A stretch of 64,000 nucleotides of DNA, from the NCBI GenBank assembly GCA_964017155.1, contig OZ024863.1:41900084-41964083 (forward strand), given 5' to 3'. The DNA is from Oasisia sp. SBJ-2009. Lineage: Eukaryota; Annelida; Polychaeta; Sabellida; Siboglinidae. The position numbers and the translations under genes are program-made. Positions 26,201 through 41,076 of this stretch are shown here, piece by piece. The notes under the pieces were generated by a model. It was not told where the DNA came from, made no database searches, and was given only the letters and a program-made list of their open reading frames with translations. The first letter of the stretch is position 1. The number at the start of each line of letters is the position of its first letter.

Positions 26201-29200
26201 CGGTGGTGATAAACACTGTCCTTTTACAGCAAGGCACAGTGGTCGTGTGATACATCAAAAATAAGCAATAAAAAGGCTAGTTTTTCCATTTTTTGTTGTT
26301 GGCAACTATTACTGCGCACAGAGTCTAGACACCCAGTAACCTGTTCACGTTCCGGGGCCATTCAGGTCTGTGGTTACATGCACTCAACCACCCAGGACTC
26401 ACCGAAGCCACACATTTAACTGTTACACAATAAACAACAAGTTAACATACACAAAGATTAGTGTAATTCATACCACATTACTCATAAATCACTAGATAAA
26501 TAGCCAGTGGTGGTCCTGTACAGCACAGTACAGTAGCTTACTGCCCTACTGGTGTTTTGCTAGGCAGAGAATTTATAAATTGCCTCACACTGGTAGATTC
26601 AGTCGGTGTGGCTGATGTGACAGAGAGTTCTAAACAGGTGACGTGTGACTGTCACACTGAAATCAAGCACTGAAATCAAGAAATGTTTATTCTGATGTCA
26701 ACAACAGTTCAATAACAACTACTTCTGGTAGTTGGATACAATGAGATGAAGTATAACCTTATTTACGTCCATTGTGTGTATCACTGGTAAATATTTCAAC
26801 ACATGAGTTTAATTATGCAGTAGTTAATGATATTGTGGGTGGTTTGTTAACGGCGTTATTTGTTAAACAAGTTTATTTGGCAATTATTATAATAAACAAT
26901 ACTGAATCATTGAAGATAGACAGTCGGATCTTTCCGCAAGTGGTAATAGCAATTGAAAATATTGCTAGGAGATAACCGGATCTCACGGTCGACGGTCGTA
27001 TTATTAATGTAATCTGTTTGTCATGTATAATTTATAATTATATATATATAGTCACACATACGCATAAGATGGATCTGTGAGTTCCACTTGTTATCCTCAT
27101 GTCTTTCCCCTTATATACTGGTCTGAGGCATTGTGGGAAGGTGATATACTGGCAGGTGGCTTGATTTGTGCCGCGTTCCTGGCGGATTTTGCCACAGACA
27201 TTTTACCATGGTTACGACAGCGCTGTGGTGACCAGTGGCTGAAGCTGATGGAAGGTATAAGGTGGAAAGTAATGACTATCTCGACACTTTGTCTCCGGCG
27301 GCCATTAGTGGCGGGGAAATATTGACTTGCTGTCACAGATTGATGTCTCAATCATACGTGTATTTTCGTTTAGTTTTGAATGTGTATGCGACATAGACAG
27401 CGAGTGACATGCTGATACAGATCTGTGTGGACGTGTCTGCTATTGTTGTATGCTTAGTTCAGGTCTGGTGTTGATCGGAATCGATCATACATACGAGAGG
27501 GTTGATTTTGTATTTGTGATATTTTTAGTCAGATATCATTTTGTCACAATGTTTGTGTATATTGGTGCTCATGAAAACAGGTTTTTCTTGATTTTCTACG
27601 AAATGGATGGATTAAATGTTGCAAGTGATCTGTCTATAGGTGTAGCTTCATCGCACACGACGAAGACGTAGCGACATACTTGTAAACTAATATTTAATGA
27701 GAATATTATGTAACGTGTTATTTGTGTATTTTGGTTGTTTACTGTGGTGCTTATTGCAGTCACTGTACCAAGTGGCGGCCTGACTCCTATTCTAGGGAGA
27801 CGGCTGTGTATGTGTGAGTGTGAACGGTTTTCAGAAACAGGATGTGTGTTGTTTTGCTTTGATTCGGTCGAGTAAAATCGACAGATGCCCTTCGGTGTGT
27901 ATTGTCTAACAAACTTATACCACATGTGGGCATGTACGGGAATAAACAGCTAACTTTGGTGAACAAGTCGACACAGCCTCCAGCTGTTGATTCACGTGTG
28001 ATCTTCAGAAAGGGCCTCGGTTGATCTGAGAGCGAGAGGGATTGGAGCAGATGTGTTTGTTGTTGTTGTTGTTGTTGTTGTTTATCTTGCACGGTGTTGG
28101 TGTTGTTATGGTGTTGGTGTTGTGTTGTCAGTGACAGCGGTGGATTTGGAGGGATTCAGATGCATAGCTTTATGTAGAGACCTGTCCACCCGTCATTTGG
28201 ACGGTGGGTAAAAACGAATATAGACAGGTAGAAATATGGGTGGTGGATGGGTAAAAGGAGCAAAAAATGTCTTCCAAAACCACAGATATTGTTAGTTATA
28301 CCTTGAAAGTGAGTGTAAATGGTGTCATATGTGTGTTTGTAGTCCATTTCAGGTCATCAGACACATTTGAAAGTTTGTAAACTGGCTTAACAGTTAACAA
28401 CCATGTGTCCAACAAAACAATAATTTTATCCTGCATAAAGCTCTGTACATATGTCAGGTTGAGTGTTACACTGATAAATCATTCCTAACTCATTATAATA
28501 TAATATATAATATAATATGATGCTGTGTGTTCACATTTTTGACAGTGCGGTTTCTACCATGGTTTCTAAGCTATTTTAACAGTGTTGTTAGCGCCATCTT
28601 AAACTATATCTTGAGAGTGCTTTCCAAAAGATTTAAATATGAAATATGTTACCTTCCTATAATTAATGTTATGTTGTAATCTTATAACTTTGAATAGTTT
28701 AACTGCTCGGTTACATTAATTCTTATACATTAGAAAATGGTCTTTTTTTTGGAAATTTCCATAAACCTATTATCAGACATGTCCTTATTTTTGTTGACTA
28801 AGAAGTTTATCCGGGTGTAAGACATGTTCATATCTGTTGCGTCAACACACATCACAGCTGCACAATTGCACATAATGTTATGTTATATACAAACAGAGAG
28901 ACAACGTGTCAGATACGTCTGGTTATGGCCAGGTGCCAGTGATGATGTGTTCTGACAATTCACCGGTGACATTGCAACACACACACACCAAGCCACTATC
29001 CAGTTTCATGCCATTACCGGTTTATATCAAATGTACAAGTAATAGCTAATTAACTCTTGGTGTCTTATTGGCAATTACCCAGAGCTGCTCAGTGGGTCAG
29101 TCCGGCAAACACTACGTGACCTACTTTCTCGCGCCATCATAAATAATTTTATGTAGTTAACGAATGCATAAGAAATGATCGTTCATGACGTGTGTGTTTT

Positions 29201-32200
29201 CATTGTCCTTGGTTCGTGTTGGCAGGTGTGTTTCACCGAATGTATGTTGATTATTGCATCCTACTACAGGCGAAAACACTGCCTGAAAATAACAGTTGAG
29301 GCTATGATGAAAAATTTATGAGTGATTAAGCTTCCATTGCTGTGTGTTCACTGGCCTATGTGAAAGAACAACCAAATTGCAACCATAGCTTTATGCAGAG
29401 ACCCGTCCACCCGTCATTTGGACGGGTAAAAACGAATATGGAAGGGTAGAAATATGGGTGGACGGGTATAAAATGAAGGATCAAAAAAATCTTCCAAAAC
29501 CATAGATATTGCTAGTTATGCCTTGAAAGTGAGTGTAAATGGTGTCATATGTGTGTTTGAAGTCCATTTCAGGTCATCAGGCACATTTGAAAGTTTGTAA
29601 ACTGGCTTAACAGTTAACATCCATGTTTCCACCAAAACATGTGTGATTGACAATAATGTTAGCCTTCATACAGCCCTGATTGCAACTAGTCTCATTGGAA
29701 AGTGAATGTTTACATTTTTAATAACAACTTTAATTTTAAATACTGAACTAAACAATTGTTGCATTAAATGCGACACAGTGCCAACAATGTCGGGGCAGTT
29801 CTTGGAAACAAAATTGATTTAAAATAGGACATTAATGTTAGTCTGATCACGTCTGATCTTATCGTGTTTTGGCAGCAGGCCAACTGTTATCACTACACCT
29901 AGCTGTGGTAGAACACTGTATCAAGTATCAACAGACCATCTGTGTTTATACTGTAAAACAAGTGAGCTTGTTCTTAAAATAGACTTCAACTGGTATCGTG
30001 GTTATCATGCATTCTAATCTTGGAGAAAATTATTACATGGCCTCTTTGTTAGAATTACCAGCACTTGGCATTAGGGGTGGTTCCATAAGTGTATAAACTC
30101 CCTAAGTGTGTTACATGGACATTGCTACATACCATGGGAGAAATAAACTGCTACAGTGGCTCCGTCTGTGAGTGAAATATGTTAATGCTAATTGATGGTA
30201 ATTTGCATGATGGATTGTAAAACCCGCTAAATGCGACCATCTTGTGAGACGGCCCCTTAAGTTGGGATAGTTGATACAATTGGATGAATTTTGCATAAAT
30301 TGGCAGAATGTTTCCACTGATATAATAAATAAAGTTTAAAGTTTATTCACTTCACTGGCAGCCAAAGCGGTTGTATAGTACAATATGAACATTATGGTTG
30401 ATAACAAATTCATTAATGTATATTAGTAAAACTATTTATGAAAGCATAACAATATATGAAAGTGTTACTAATTAGAATGTCTAGTAAAATTAAAACGATA
30501 AAAGTGTCGGATAGTAAAACTGTAAATGTTCTCTACTATGAATATATACATTTTTGATAAATTAAAGCATAACAATAAAAAATAATTGGCAAAATATATT
30601 ATTATAAATGGAACATACAACATGACTAAAAAATTACAACTCGTTAAAATAGTATAAAATAGATCATTTGAATAAATAGCTAAAAAGATTCACAGTTCAA
30701 AGCCAGTAATGTTCGTATGTAGATAGGGATATGTTTGCACCGACTACTGTTGGATGTGAATATTTGTGACATGGTAGCTATATCGCACCGGTGCGATTGG
30801 GGCGTGAATCACGAGACTGGCACGGCCCACGTAGCAGCTGTTGTGTCAGGCCTGGACCACGGCGCTGACAGACGCACAAGATGGGCACAAGATGGGCGGG
30901 AGGTGCATGTAACAATCTGCAGCCGGACCCACTCAGCAGGGACGGACCAGTCCACTTCCGGGTTCCTGGTGAATGAATCAAGTGCCAGTGATTTTGATTT
31001 TGAGAAGGAACGCAGCATTTTACGCTAAAAGAAAGGATTAATTAATTACACAGAAATGTGCATAGTTGAGTTGAGGATGTCATGGTTGAGACTGACAGTA
31101 ATGTTGTTGTAATGCTGGTCAGAGGTGTGTATGTTTACTGTCTGATGATGACGTGTGCAGACATTAATGGAAGGATCCGGATCTATAGTTAATACCAGCT
31201 TGTTTGTAGTTGCATTATGGGTAGCATTTTCCGGGTTTGTTTTTGCAAATAAACGATAGAATAACTTAAGACCTGCAAAAATTTGTACAGATGAATTTCA
31301 TTTTGCACGTAGGGCTAAGATCGTGCGAACATTGCAGGCTGTGGAAAAATGAATAAATATGATCTGGTGCGTGTGGTCATAGATTAAGGCCCAGTGTGTC
31401 CTTTCAAGAGTGCCTAGGCCCTGGGGCCCTGGATGAGACAATGTAGAAAGGCAGGATGAGACTCAAGGACAGACGTGATCCTCTGGGTACGATCCTCTGG
31501 GTGCGATCCTCTGGGTATGATCCTCTGAAAGGCCATGTGTCTGTGTCCGTGTGAGATGGATGAAAGCCACTGAAAGGGATTACAACGTCCACTTCCATCG
31601 TCAGGCAGCAGTGGTCCAGCATTGCATGCTGGGTAATTAATGCCACACGGGTCTAGGTTAAACCCACACAGTGTTAGAGTGAATTTTTTAGATGTCGGAA
31701 CGTGGTGAATATTGAGAAAGTGGGACTTAGCAAAACCCACCAATATCACACCTTATTCAGGCTGAATAAAAATCTATTGCAGTTGCAAACGATTGCAGAA
31801 ATGTTAAGGAGTTAATTCGACTAAACACGTATCTAGGCTCTAGCCACACCCAACATTCCCACTGCAGTTCCTGATTTTCTAAGCCCAAATTGCTGAAATA
31901 GGAAGGAATGTAGTGTTTGTGATCATGGCGCATGGAGACTCTGTGCTTGGGAAGCTGCATGCTATCTCGGACTAAAACAATAGAGGAATAAATAACAAGG
32001 CGAGTTCTGTCAAATATATATCAGACATTGTCGATGTATCATCACACTGACAACATGTGTTGTGTTGCTTTCCTGACAGTCGGCTCAGATGTGGCTTACA
32101 GGGTCACCGAGATCCCAATGAATGGTCAAGGTGGATTACTATGATGGCGCGGTCTGCCTCACAGATGCTGGACAATGGCTCCATCGAACAAAGACTTGAT

Positions 32201-35200
32201 CCTGTCTGTGAGCAATGCAGGCTTGTGCTCTTAATGCCAATTATCCGCTGATGAAAGGAGTTCTCTGGGTACGATAACATGCCTGAAGCAAGAGCTGCCA
32301 GCAGAGAGACTGTGGTATCAGTTTACATTTACCGATCTGTCAGCATGTGTGTCTTGTGCCAATGTGTGAGTCAGTAGTCATACGTTTCTGTGCACCTTTC
32401 TTGTGAAGACTAGCGTGGTATAAACACGGGCCGGCCCTCCATGTTGTCAATTGTGTCTCAGCTGGTCAAAGAAATATCTGGACAAAATGATTTACTTGTT
32501 TACTTGCAGTTGAAGCTCAGGTGAGGTGTTAGTTTCCGATTAAACGTATCAGGAGGAATATCTTAATCAGTTGTATTGTTAATATTTATTATTATTTATA
32601 ACCATCACGTGTTACATGGATGATTGTATAAGTTTCCAATGTCATCAAATTATGTTTTAGCATAAATTTTTAAAAGCATTTAAGAGGTTTGGTGGTGTAA
32701 ATTACTGCACAAGCACCACCTGAAAGAAAGAATGTAATTGACAACAATACTGATATCAGAAATGGGCAACATGTAATATACTCTCAACAGAGCCACATCA
32801 GTTGAATGCTGTGAAATTATTATAAACATTTCATAAGCTGGTTTGTTCGCCTGTGCCTACCTCTCTGTAAAGCCAATTTGGTGCATGTAGGTTAGAATTG
32901 CAAGCACAGATCCAAGACAAACCTCTGTTCCTGGCTTTGTTCCATCAAGGTCAGTTTATTTTCCAAGACAGTGCCGTCTCAGTCAGACTGCCAGCATTGT
33001 CACAAACAGTAGGTGACAATTTCATGCAGTTGTGGCAGCGATATTGAACCACACACACACCACGTGTTGGCGGGCGGGTATTTTTGCAGGATCAAATCGT
33101 TGCCAATATAGAAATGTCCCACTAGACGTGTGAGTCTGAGCACACGTACACAGAAGCCATTCTACATATAATAAACAAAATAGACTGGATGTGATGACCA
33201 CGACGACCTAGTTTTCAGTTGTGACCCTAGGATCAAGAATCACTGGTTTACCAGAAATTAGAAAGGACGTTGAATATTTAAAGCATCCCACTCAAATTGC
33301 ACTTTCACTTTTGCTTTATGTATCCCAGGCACAGAGCAGGTTAACAAATTGTACCCAGTGTTTCCCCAAAACACTTGAACTGTGAATCCTGTAGTTCCTG
33401 GTGCTAAGACATGCACTGAACCACTGAGTCATGTGTGTGCATGCGTGCATGCGTGCATGCGTGCGTGCGTGCGTGCGTGTGTGATATTAATACACAAACA
33501 AACACACAAACATACAAACACACTGCAAAAGTCATGTTATCGACTGTAGTTCCTGTCTACAACTTGCAAATTATTTCTCTCCAGTTGAATCCTAACTGGG
33601 GAGAAACAAATGTTAGAATGCAAAGTTGCAGACAGGAACTACAGTCGATAACATGACTTATGCTGTTCGTTTGTTCACAACCAGCCAGGTAATTCTATAT
33701 TTGTACCATATTTTTCCCCCGACTCAATGCTGTGAGTTGATAAAGTGATGGGAGTTTTCCCGGATGGACTTGCCGTGCACTCGTATTTCATTTGCAACTA
33801 TTGCTGTGCATTCCAGGAAGGCAACCATTGTCTGTTTCCCTAGAAATGCAAACTTGTCATTAGTCTTGCGCTCGCTTGAGCATCAACCGTTGTTCATAGT
33901 CGACACATGCATTTGCGACACTCCGAGATTACATTTACAAACATGAGATAGAGCCCTGACTTGATTGGCGAGATGGGGACAGACGGAGCAAGCAGAAACA
34001 GTCAAAACTGTCCTGTCATGTCTCCAAAATATCTACATTTCCGGGAGTGTTTGGCAATACACCTGAATGACATTTACGATTCAGGGGACACCACTTTCGT
34101 GATCATTTCTGGCCAGAGCAGTTTAATTCTGATATTTAAAGATGTTTTTTCAGTTTGTCTCATTACAGTTAAATTTTGCAGTCATTTTCATACTACCTCA
34201 TCTGTGTAGCTTTTATATAACTAACATCATTGCAAAATCACCACACAGACTATAATCTTTTATTCTTGCCAGAGTAAGTGAGAACAACTACCTGGTAATA
34301 CCAAAGAATTAACCCGTAACTGTCATTTTCAATTGGAATCTTTGTATGGCAGTGTGGTGCTGTTTTTAGGCATGTATCAGTTATTCGTTTATGTGTCAGA
34401 AAACATGTGACTGTGCTTTCCAACATCAAACATTATTGCCTGCGCTGTGTTTTCCAGCAGCTGACAAAATTGTATTATTTTAGGCGTCTTTCAGTCAATA
34501 TGGCACCTTTCTTTCCAACAGCAGATTTCATTTTGCGACATAATTACATGTTGTATTTCCATGTTGCACAGTTTCAACAAATGAACTTGGGCATCTTAGT
34601 AATTGCCACCAATGACATGGCTGGGATGACCAGTCTCTGATGGCATTATAGCTTCTTTGTTTTGTTTTTAGACTGCTTGTAAATGACCTCTTTGTTCCCA
34701 AGAAAATGACCATTCTCAGTCGGTTCTCATTGTCTGTAATCAGTGGCCAGTCCGATACCTTGATACCTTTCTGTTGACTTTTGTGGGGGCCGAAGGAGAC
34801 AATGCAACAAGATCAAAGCTCCGCCCGCCGTTCGTTTTTACGGTTCTCAATTAATAGGAGGTATTTGGGTGGAATTAGCTGGAACATTGTCAGATATTCT
34901 GCGACATCGGACTTGGACACGATTGTAAGGTTTGCAAGCGGCAATGGACGTCATGTAAACTGTCGTGTCAACTCATTGACACTGCCATAGAGACGACGCA
35001 CGTCATTGATTATTCATCGGGGCACAGATCTCGGCACGTCCTGCTAAATTGGATCGTTCGCCGTTGTTGTGTAGTGCTTTACACGCCTGTAGTGTCAGGG
35101 TCTTGGTTCGGTACACTAGTGCTACATTCTGATCAGTGTTCATTTGTCGTTGAGTGCTCAGTGTAGTGGTAGAGCACGCTGCTTGGGCTTCCGTGATGTG

Positions 35201-36964
35201 TGAGCAATAATCTGAACAAGCTGTATGTGGGCGCTCCATGCAGATTGGCTCATGGAAATTGTCTATTTAATGTGTGTGTTCATGTGTAGTATTGTGTACA
35301 TGTATGTGTAAGTGTGTTGTTATTTTATTACAAACACCTTCTTGTAGCAGACGTGAGGTAATTTACACCTGTTTTGCTCATGCCATTCCATATCTAAATC
35401 AGATTTTTTTATTTAAATGGGATTGTTTATTTCAATCGGATTTTAAAAAAATGGGATTTATTTGATTGTTTTGATTTTGTTAATAAACTTGGAGCTTCTG
35501 AATAGAAAACTTGCTTCCTATTAAACCACAAGATTTGGAAGCTTCACTGCATTCTGAAATGAAATAGCTCAAACATACATTTGGCTTTACAACCAGTCTT
35601 TCCTGGCACCGCAGTCTTATCAAAATAAAACCACACAGTCTTACAGCAGTGATCCAACAGACAGTTAATGCTGACCTGCAGCTTTGATTAGGCTCTGTCT
35701 CTGGCCTGTGTCTAATGCAATTCCTGATGATCTCAGTTCAGTGTGATACCCAGGTTGCCTTATCTGCTATTTTGCATAATCCATGGGATTGTTGTGGGCT
35801 ACAATTGCCTACTGACCCTCCAACCCTGGTAGCCTTTGTTCATTAATACCCCTCCCATACCCTCCAGCTGGGGAGATGTTTCAACTGGGGAGCACTCCTA
35901 CTCCCCATCAGCTTAAATCTACTGAAATTGCGTAACAGTTGCCTATAGAGCCCTTTTTATGATGCCGGGCTTCCTGTTCATTCAAACTGATCTCCCTTGA
36001 CCAATCACTTTTTATGGGTGTGGGGTTATATACGTAGACCTATAGATGCATGAGGCAAACAAAGCATTCTACCCAGCCAAGCAGAGTCATATAAATCAGC
36101 AATAAAAAACAGATTAAAAAATCAAATATAATTGTTTGTTTTTTACTTAAATCAAATTATTTAAATCAAACAGCCCTGCTAACAACAACTAGATCTATTA
36201 TGATTCCTACAGGATAACAGAAATCTGACTGTCTCATATTTCCTGGCAACAATCTGCCTCCCCGGAAACATGCTAAATACCCTCTCATAAGAGGGCGCCA
36301 CCGTGACTATGTTACCCTAAAAACTTGTGAAATCACCCTTCATTTTTGTACGATCTCATCGCAAGCTCATGTGGATCTATACCTTGTGGTGGAACTACAC
36401 AATTAATGGCCAAAGTGACCTGAATAAGAAGGCGACTTTAATAGCAAGATTATTTTCCTACATTTTACTGTTATAAAAAAATCGGAATCTCCCAGTGCGA
36501 CCTTATTAGCAATGTGACTGTATTGGAGAGGTGGTCTTAATGCGTGGTTCAACTGTATGTGTCAGTGTGGTAGATGTCGTCGGTGTAGAGGTTACTGTCA
36601 ACATGTTCTACCCACATACACTGTCCAGTCCTAGACCTTGAAACGTGCTGCTATATGTTATGTACTACATGCGCACATTTCATCGCCATGTCAATGAGTG
36701 CGCTAAATGGTTCCAAGGAAGATTTATTTTACGACTAACGTCTTTATGGAGAGACAGGTCAGACTAGTAAGCCGGCTTCTGTCCCTAGGATATGTTAATG
36801 GTACAGCTGTTTTGATTAGGCGGAAGATGTGTTCAACACGGATGTGTTTCACACAAATGAAATACTAACAATGATTGATGTGATGGTGAGAATTTATATG
36901 CTAATTTCCTTGTCTTTGTGGTTATAAAAAATAATTTGCTACTGTCCTATATACATAAACATAG

Positions 36965-37007
<43 letters not shown>

Positions 37008-37195
37008 TATAATTATATATATATATTATATATATATATGTATTATATATATATATATACCGGTATGTAAAATATATATTTTTACTTGTTCTAAGATTTA
37101 GTATATCACCTAACTTTCAACTCAACATTAGATTCGGTTGAAATAGTGTTAATCTGAAATTTAAATAATTGAATTTGAACCTATGGGCAGGACAC

Positions 37196-37260
<65 letters not shown>

Positions 37261-40200
37261 CTATGTATCTATATGATAAAGTTTTGACGTTATTTCTAGA
37301 ACGGCATAATTTGTGTGTGTTAAATGTATGGGTGTCAGATGTTGGTTTAAGATTTAACACTCCAGCAGGTGTACGCAAGTACACGTATTCCAGGTGAATT
37401 ACTAGGGAATGTTAGCACGGGAATATTAACCCATATTCAAATCATCTTCACTGGGCAATTTAATTGCAATTCCAAATGATTTAGCTCCATGGTTTATTCA
37501 GCTGAATAAGTGACCTGGCGTGTGCTGAAATATGATAACCTTTTGTGTGATACTTACAATGTGGCTGAATTCTTTCTTTTTGTTTTGTTGCAGATACTGC
37601 TGGTGTCGGGGAGTAAACACCCCGACAAGTGGGTGGTACCGGGTGGCGGCATCGAACCAACGGAGGATACTGGGGTCGCCGCAGTGAGAGAAGCGATGGA
37701 GGAAGCCGGAGTGAACGGCATTCTGGGACGGTTTCTTGGCGTATTCGAGGTTAGTCACATTTTGCTTGATATAACCGGTTTTAGTGATTTTATCAATTGG
37801 ATCCAACATTGTTAACTTTATTACACTGCTATAGTATTGTATTTGCTATAGTGTTAAATTAGATTTAAATGCAAGACATATTTAAAATATGGATTAGTGT
37901 TAAATATTTTTGAGAAGATAAAATAAATGATACTGTGGGATCAATTGTAATAAAAGGGTAATATATGAACTATCGAGCGTGGGAACTGTAAGTCTGTAAC
38001 AGTATCCCACATACATCCACCTACGCCACTGACGTGGATGGCAGGCTGCTCTAGTTTGCGTACAGAAGTCACGTGCCTAGCCCCGGCCGGTGGTTGAATT
38101 CTGTCGGGAAGCTGAGTACAGCGAAAGGAGGTAGGAAATGTTGAGGTGTTTCAGTGCACTCCTAGAAGTCAGTCCTAGAAGTCACACTGTAAACAAGGTC
38201 CTCAATCAACCAGTTAACCCAGGCCCAGGTATATATAACAAACCAGGAGCAATAACTCACGACAGACAAGGTGGGGCAATACCTGACGACTAGTGACAGA
38301 TGATGTGAAACAATAACATGTCGATTTTGTTAATGATGGTTTGGTCAGTGCATCTAGTCAATTAATGGATCACAGTGTTCTGTTTTTATTAAAATGATGT
38401 TGCAAACTTACGTTCCGAAAAAGCACTGCATTTAATCTAGATATCGTTGAGCTGTTTGATAGTTTTTAATTGTCACAGATGAGTGTAAATATTTTCATCT
38501 TGTCAGTGGTCCCCAGTACGTCATACTAGTACTGCCATCTGGTGTACAGATTTCAAACCTTTTCCATTTTGGGTGTCAATATACTAACTCTGTAATCTAC
38601 TATCCATCATTTTGGCCAGGCTGATGTATGATTATGAAAATCTAGCTGATTCCCAACATTAATAATAAATAATTTCTAAGAACTGTCAGTGTGGAGCACG
38701 AGGCTCTTAACAGATATCAGACTCTTGTGGAGCAAGAAGCCATCACTGACTATAATAAGGAGCACGCAATCACCACTAAAGAAGATCAGATAAATCCAGA
38801 TTCCTGCAAGGCATGGGGTGATCAAATTGTTAACAAACACGGTCCTGACAGAATAACGTTGATAATATGAACACGGACAGGCACTTAACTGTCAGTGGCC
38901 TGCCATACTGCCTGAGGTTGCACAAGAGTCATCCCTATCTCTATCTTTGCTAGAGGAATATCAGATAGTGTGCAAAACCATCAACGGATCTACTGACATA
39001 AGCTGCCTTCACACCTCCACCTTAAAACGGTTTAACTAAAACGTTTTAACTAAAACGGTAATAAATGACACGTGTGAACGCGATTTAGCGCTAAAACGGT
39101 TTAACTAAAACGGTTTAACTAATCCACTTCAGTAGGTGGATTAGCTAAACCGTTTTAACTAAAACGGTTCAAGTTGCACGTGTGAACGCAAGCGGATTAG
39201 TTAAACCGTTTTAAGTACGTCACAGTCATGCGCATTCGACCTCGTGTCTCGTCGCTTCCTGTTGTAAACATTTTGGGGAACTGGCGCCATCATGTCTCCG
39301 ACGAAAGATTCACCAACACAAATGCGACAATATAACTGGGACGACGGGGGTGTCCGCCTGTTTTAGGAAATGTGATCCGACGATCGCGTGCAATCGGACT
39401 TGGAAGGTACCGGCCGTAATTTTTACAATATGTTGGCGCATTGCTGATCGTTTCGAATGGTGTGCTGGCCGAGGGCGGGGAGGCGGGGGCAGGCGTGACC
39501 GGGAGGTCATAAAAGAAGGCAGAATCCTGGCAGCAAGCGACGTCCCTGTCTCAGGTCTGATGCTGCCATTGTAAATAAAGAGAGTTGTGTGGCGACAAGT
39601 ACGGTTTCATATCAGCCATTTTGCTATGCTGGTTTGCGCATGTGCTTCATATCAACTTCCGCCTTAAAATGGTTTAGCTGTTATGCATGTGAACGCTCCC
39701 AATTTCCAAGCATAAACCAGTTTAACTAAACCGGTTTAACTAAATCGTTTTAAGTATGTACGTGTGAACGCAGCTATAGACACTGAGAGACAGAAAGAGA
39801 CTAATGCACCACGAGTGAACGGCCTGGCCTACTCCAGGACAGGTAGACGTCAGAAATCAATAGGACGGCATCGCAGCACACTTGCCACACATCACCAGGG
39901 CTCCTGCACTGTGATGTGACAGGAATAACCGTCCAAACAAGTCTGTCGAAGCAGCGATGGAGAAAGACTTCATGTCGAAGTATAGAAATATAAAACTGCT
40001 GATTTTGGGGCAGACCTATGCCAAAACTGGATTTGAGGTATGAAGAACAAGACAGGTCGAGCCAGAAGCCATCCATTGTGGTGGAGGTGGCAGCAAATCA
40101 ATGGCAAGACTGACGTTTGGAACCTTGTTGGCCGAGACTGAGCATTTAGCCAGGATACTTATCACCACATGTGCCACTAGCCCTTGTTAAAGCCTCGTCA

Positions 40201-41002
40201 GAAAAAATGCTTGCCTATTGAGAGACATGTGTATGTCCTATCCATTATCTGGGGTGCTCAGGTGTACAGGTATTTAGAACATGTGTTGGGTCATTGACTA
40301 TGGATTGATGATTTAGTAGGAAGGTACTATTAAACTTGTTGCATCATTACACATCTAGTCAGTGTGTTGTGGTGTGTCGTGTTGGGGGTCATAGGTGATA
40401 AAGACGGGGGTCATGGGTTTGTAAAGACCATAAAAAGTACAGTATTTTAAAGCACACCCAGACCATCGTGAATATGTCGGACTTGTGAGTTCACATGATT
40501 TCCAATGCCTATCAGAACACCAAGTACAAAAAAGTAGCGTAGCGGCAGTGTTGGATTAATATAAATTTCACATGTAAAGCAATATTGAAGTGATTTATTA
40601 CCCCCCCACCAGAATGAAGAATGAACAAACATCATTGCTGCTGTTTTTACCTTAAGCAATTTTGCCATGCCTCATTTGCCTCAGTGCTTCAGATCAGTTG
40701 GTAGGTACTACAGTATCAAGATGGGAGATAATTGGGACATTTATATGACCAGTGATTGTAGACGGAATAGTTGCAAAATGCTGGTGTAGTTACGGGTATT
40801 TCCATAAATATATCCACAAAGGCAGGCTTAATAAATAGTATCGAGGTCAGTGGTGTTATATCAGAACTATTTACAGAAATGTCACATTGACCTTTATGTA
40901 CATCTGGAATGTAGCAGAAATTGTGACCTTTCAGCAGCTTCACGGAAGCAGTGCTACACTGGTCCATAGTGTGACTGTAGTGTGATGCAGAGCCGCTGGA
41001 GA

Positions 41003-41076
<74 letters not shown>

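Larger units (their letters stand above)
18324..37593 (+). other. DIPP intron 1 (19.3 kb)
   Basis: Starts GTGGGT and ends TTTTTGTTTTGTTGCAG. Contents: a hAT MITE pair, a LINE-derived unit, inverted-repeat elements, minisatellites and (TA)n tracts, each listed separately. The rest is AT-rich sequence. Two GC-richer stretches (27080-27330 and 30735-31030) look less AT-biased but show no recognisable exon. I see no other gene on either strand. Confidence 0.85.
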
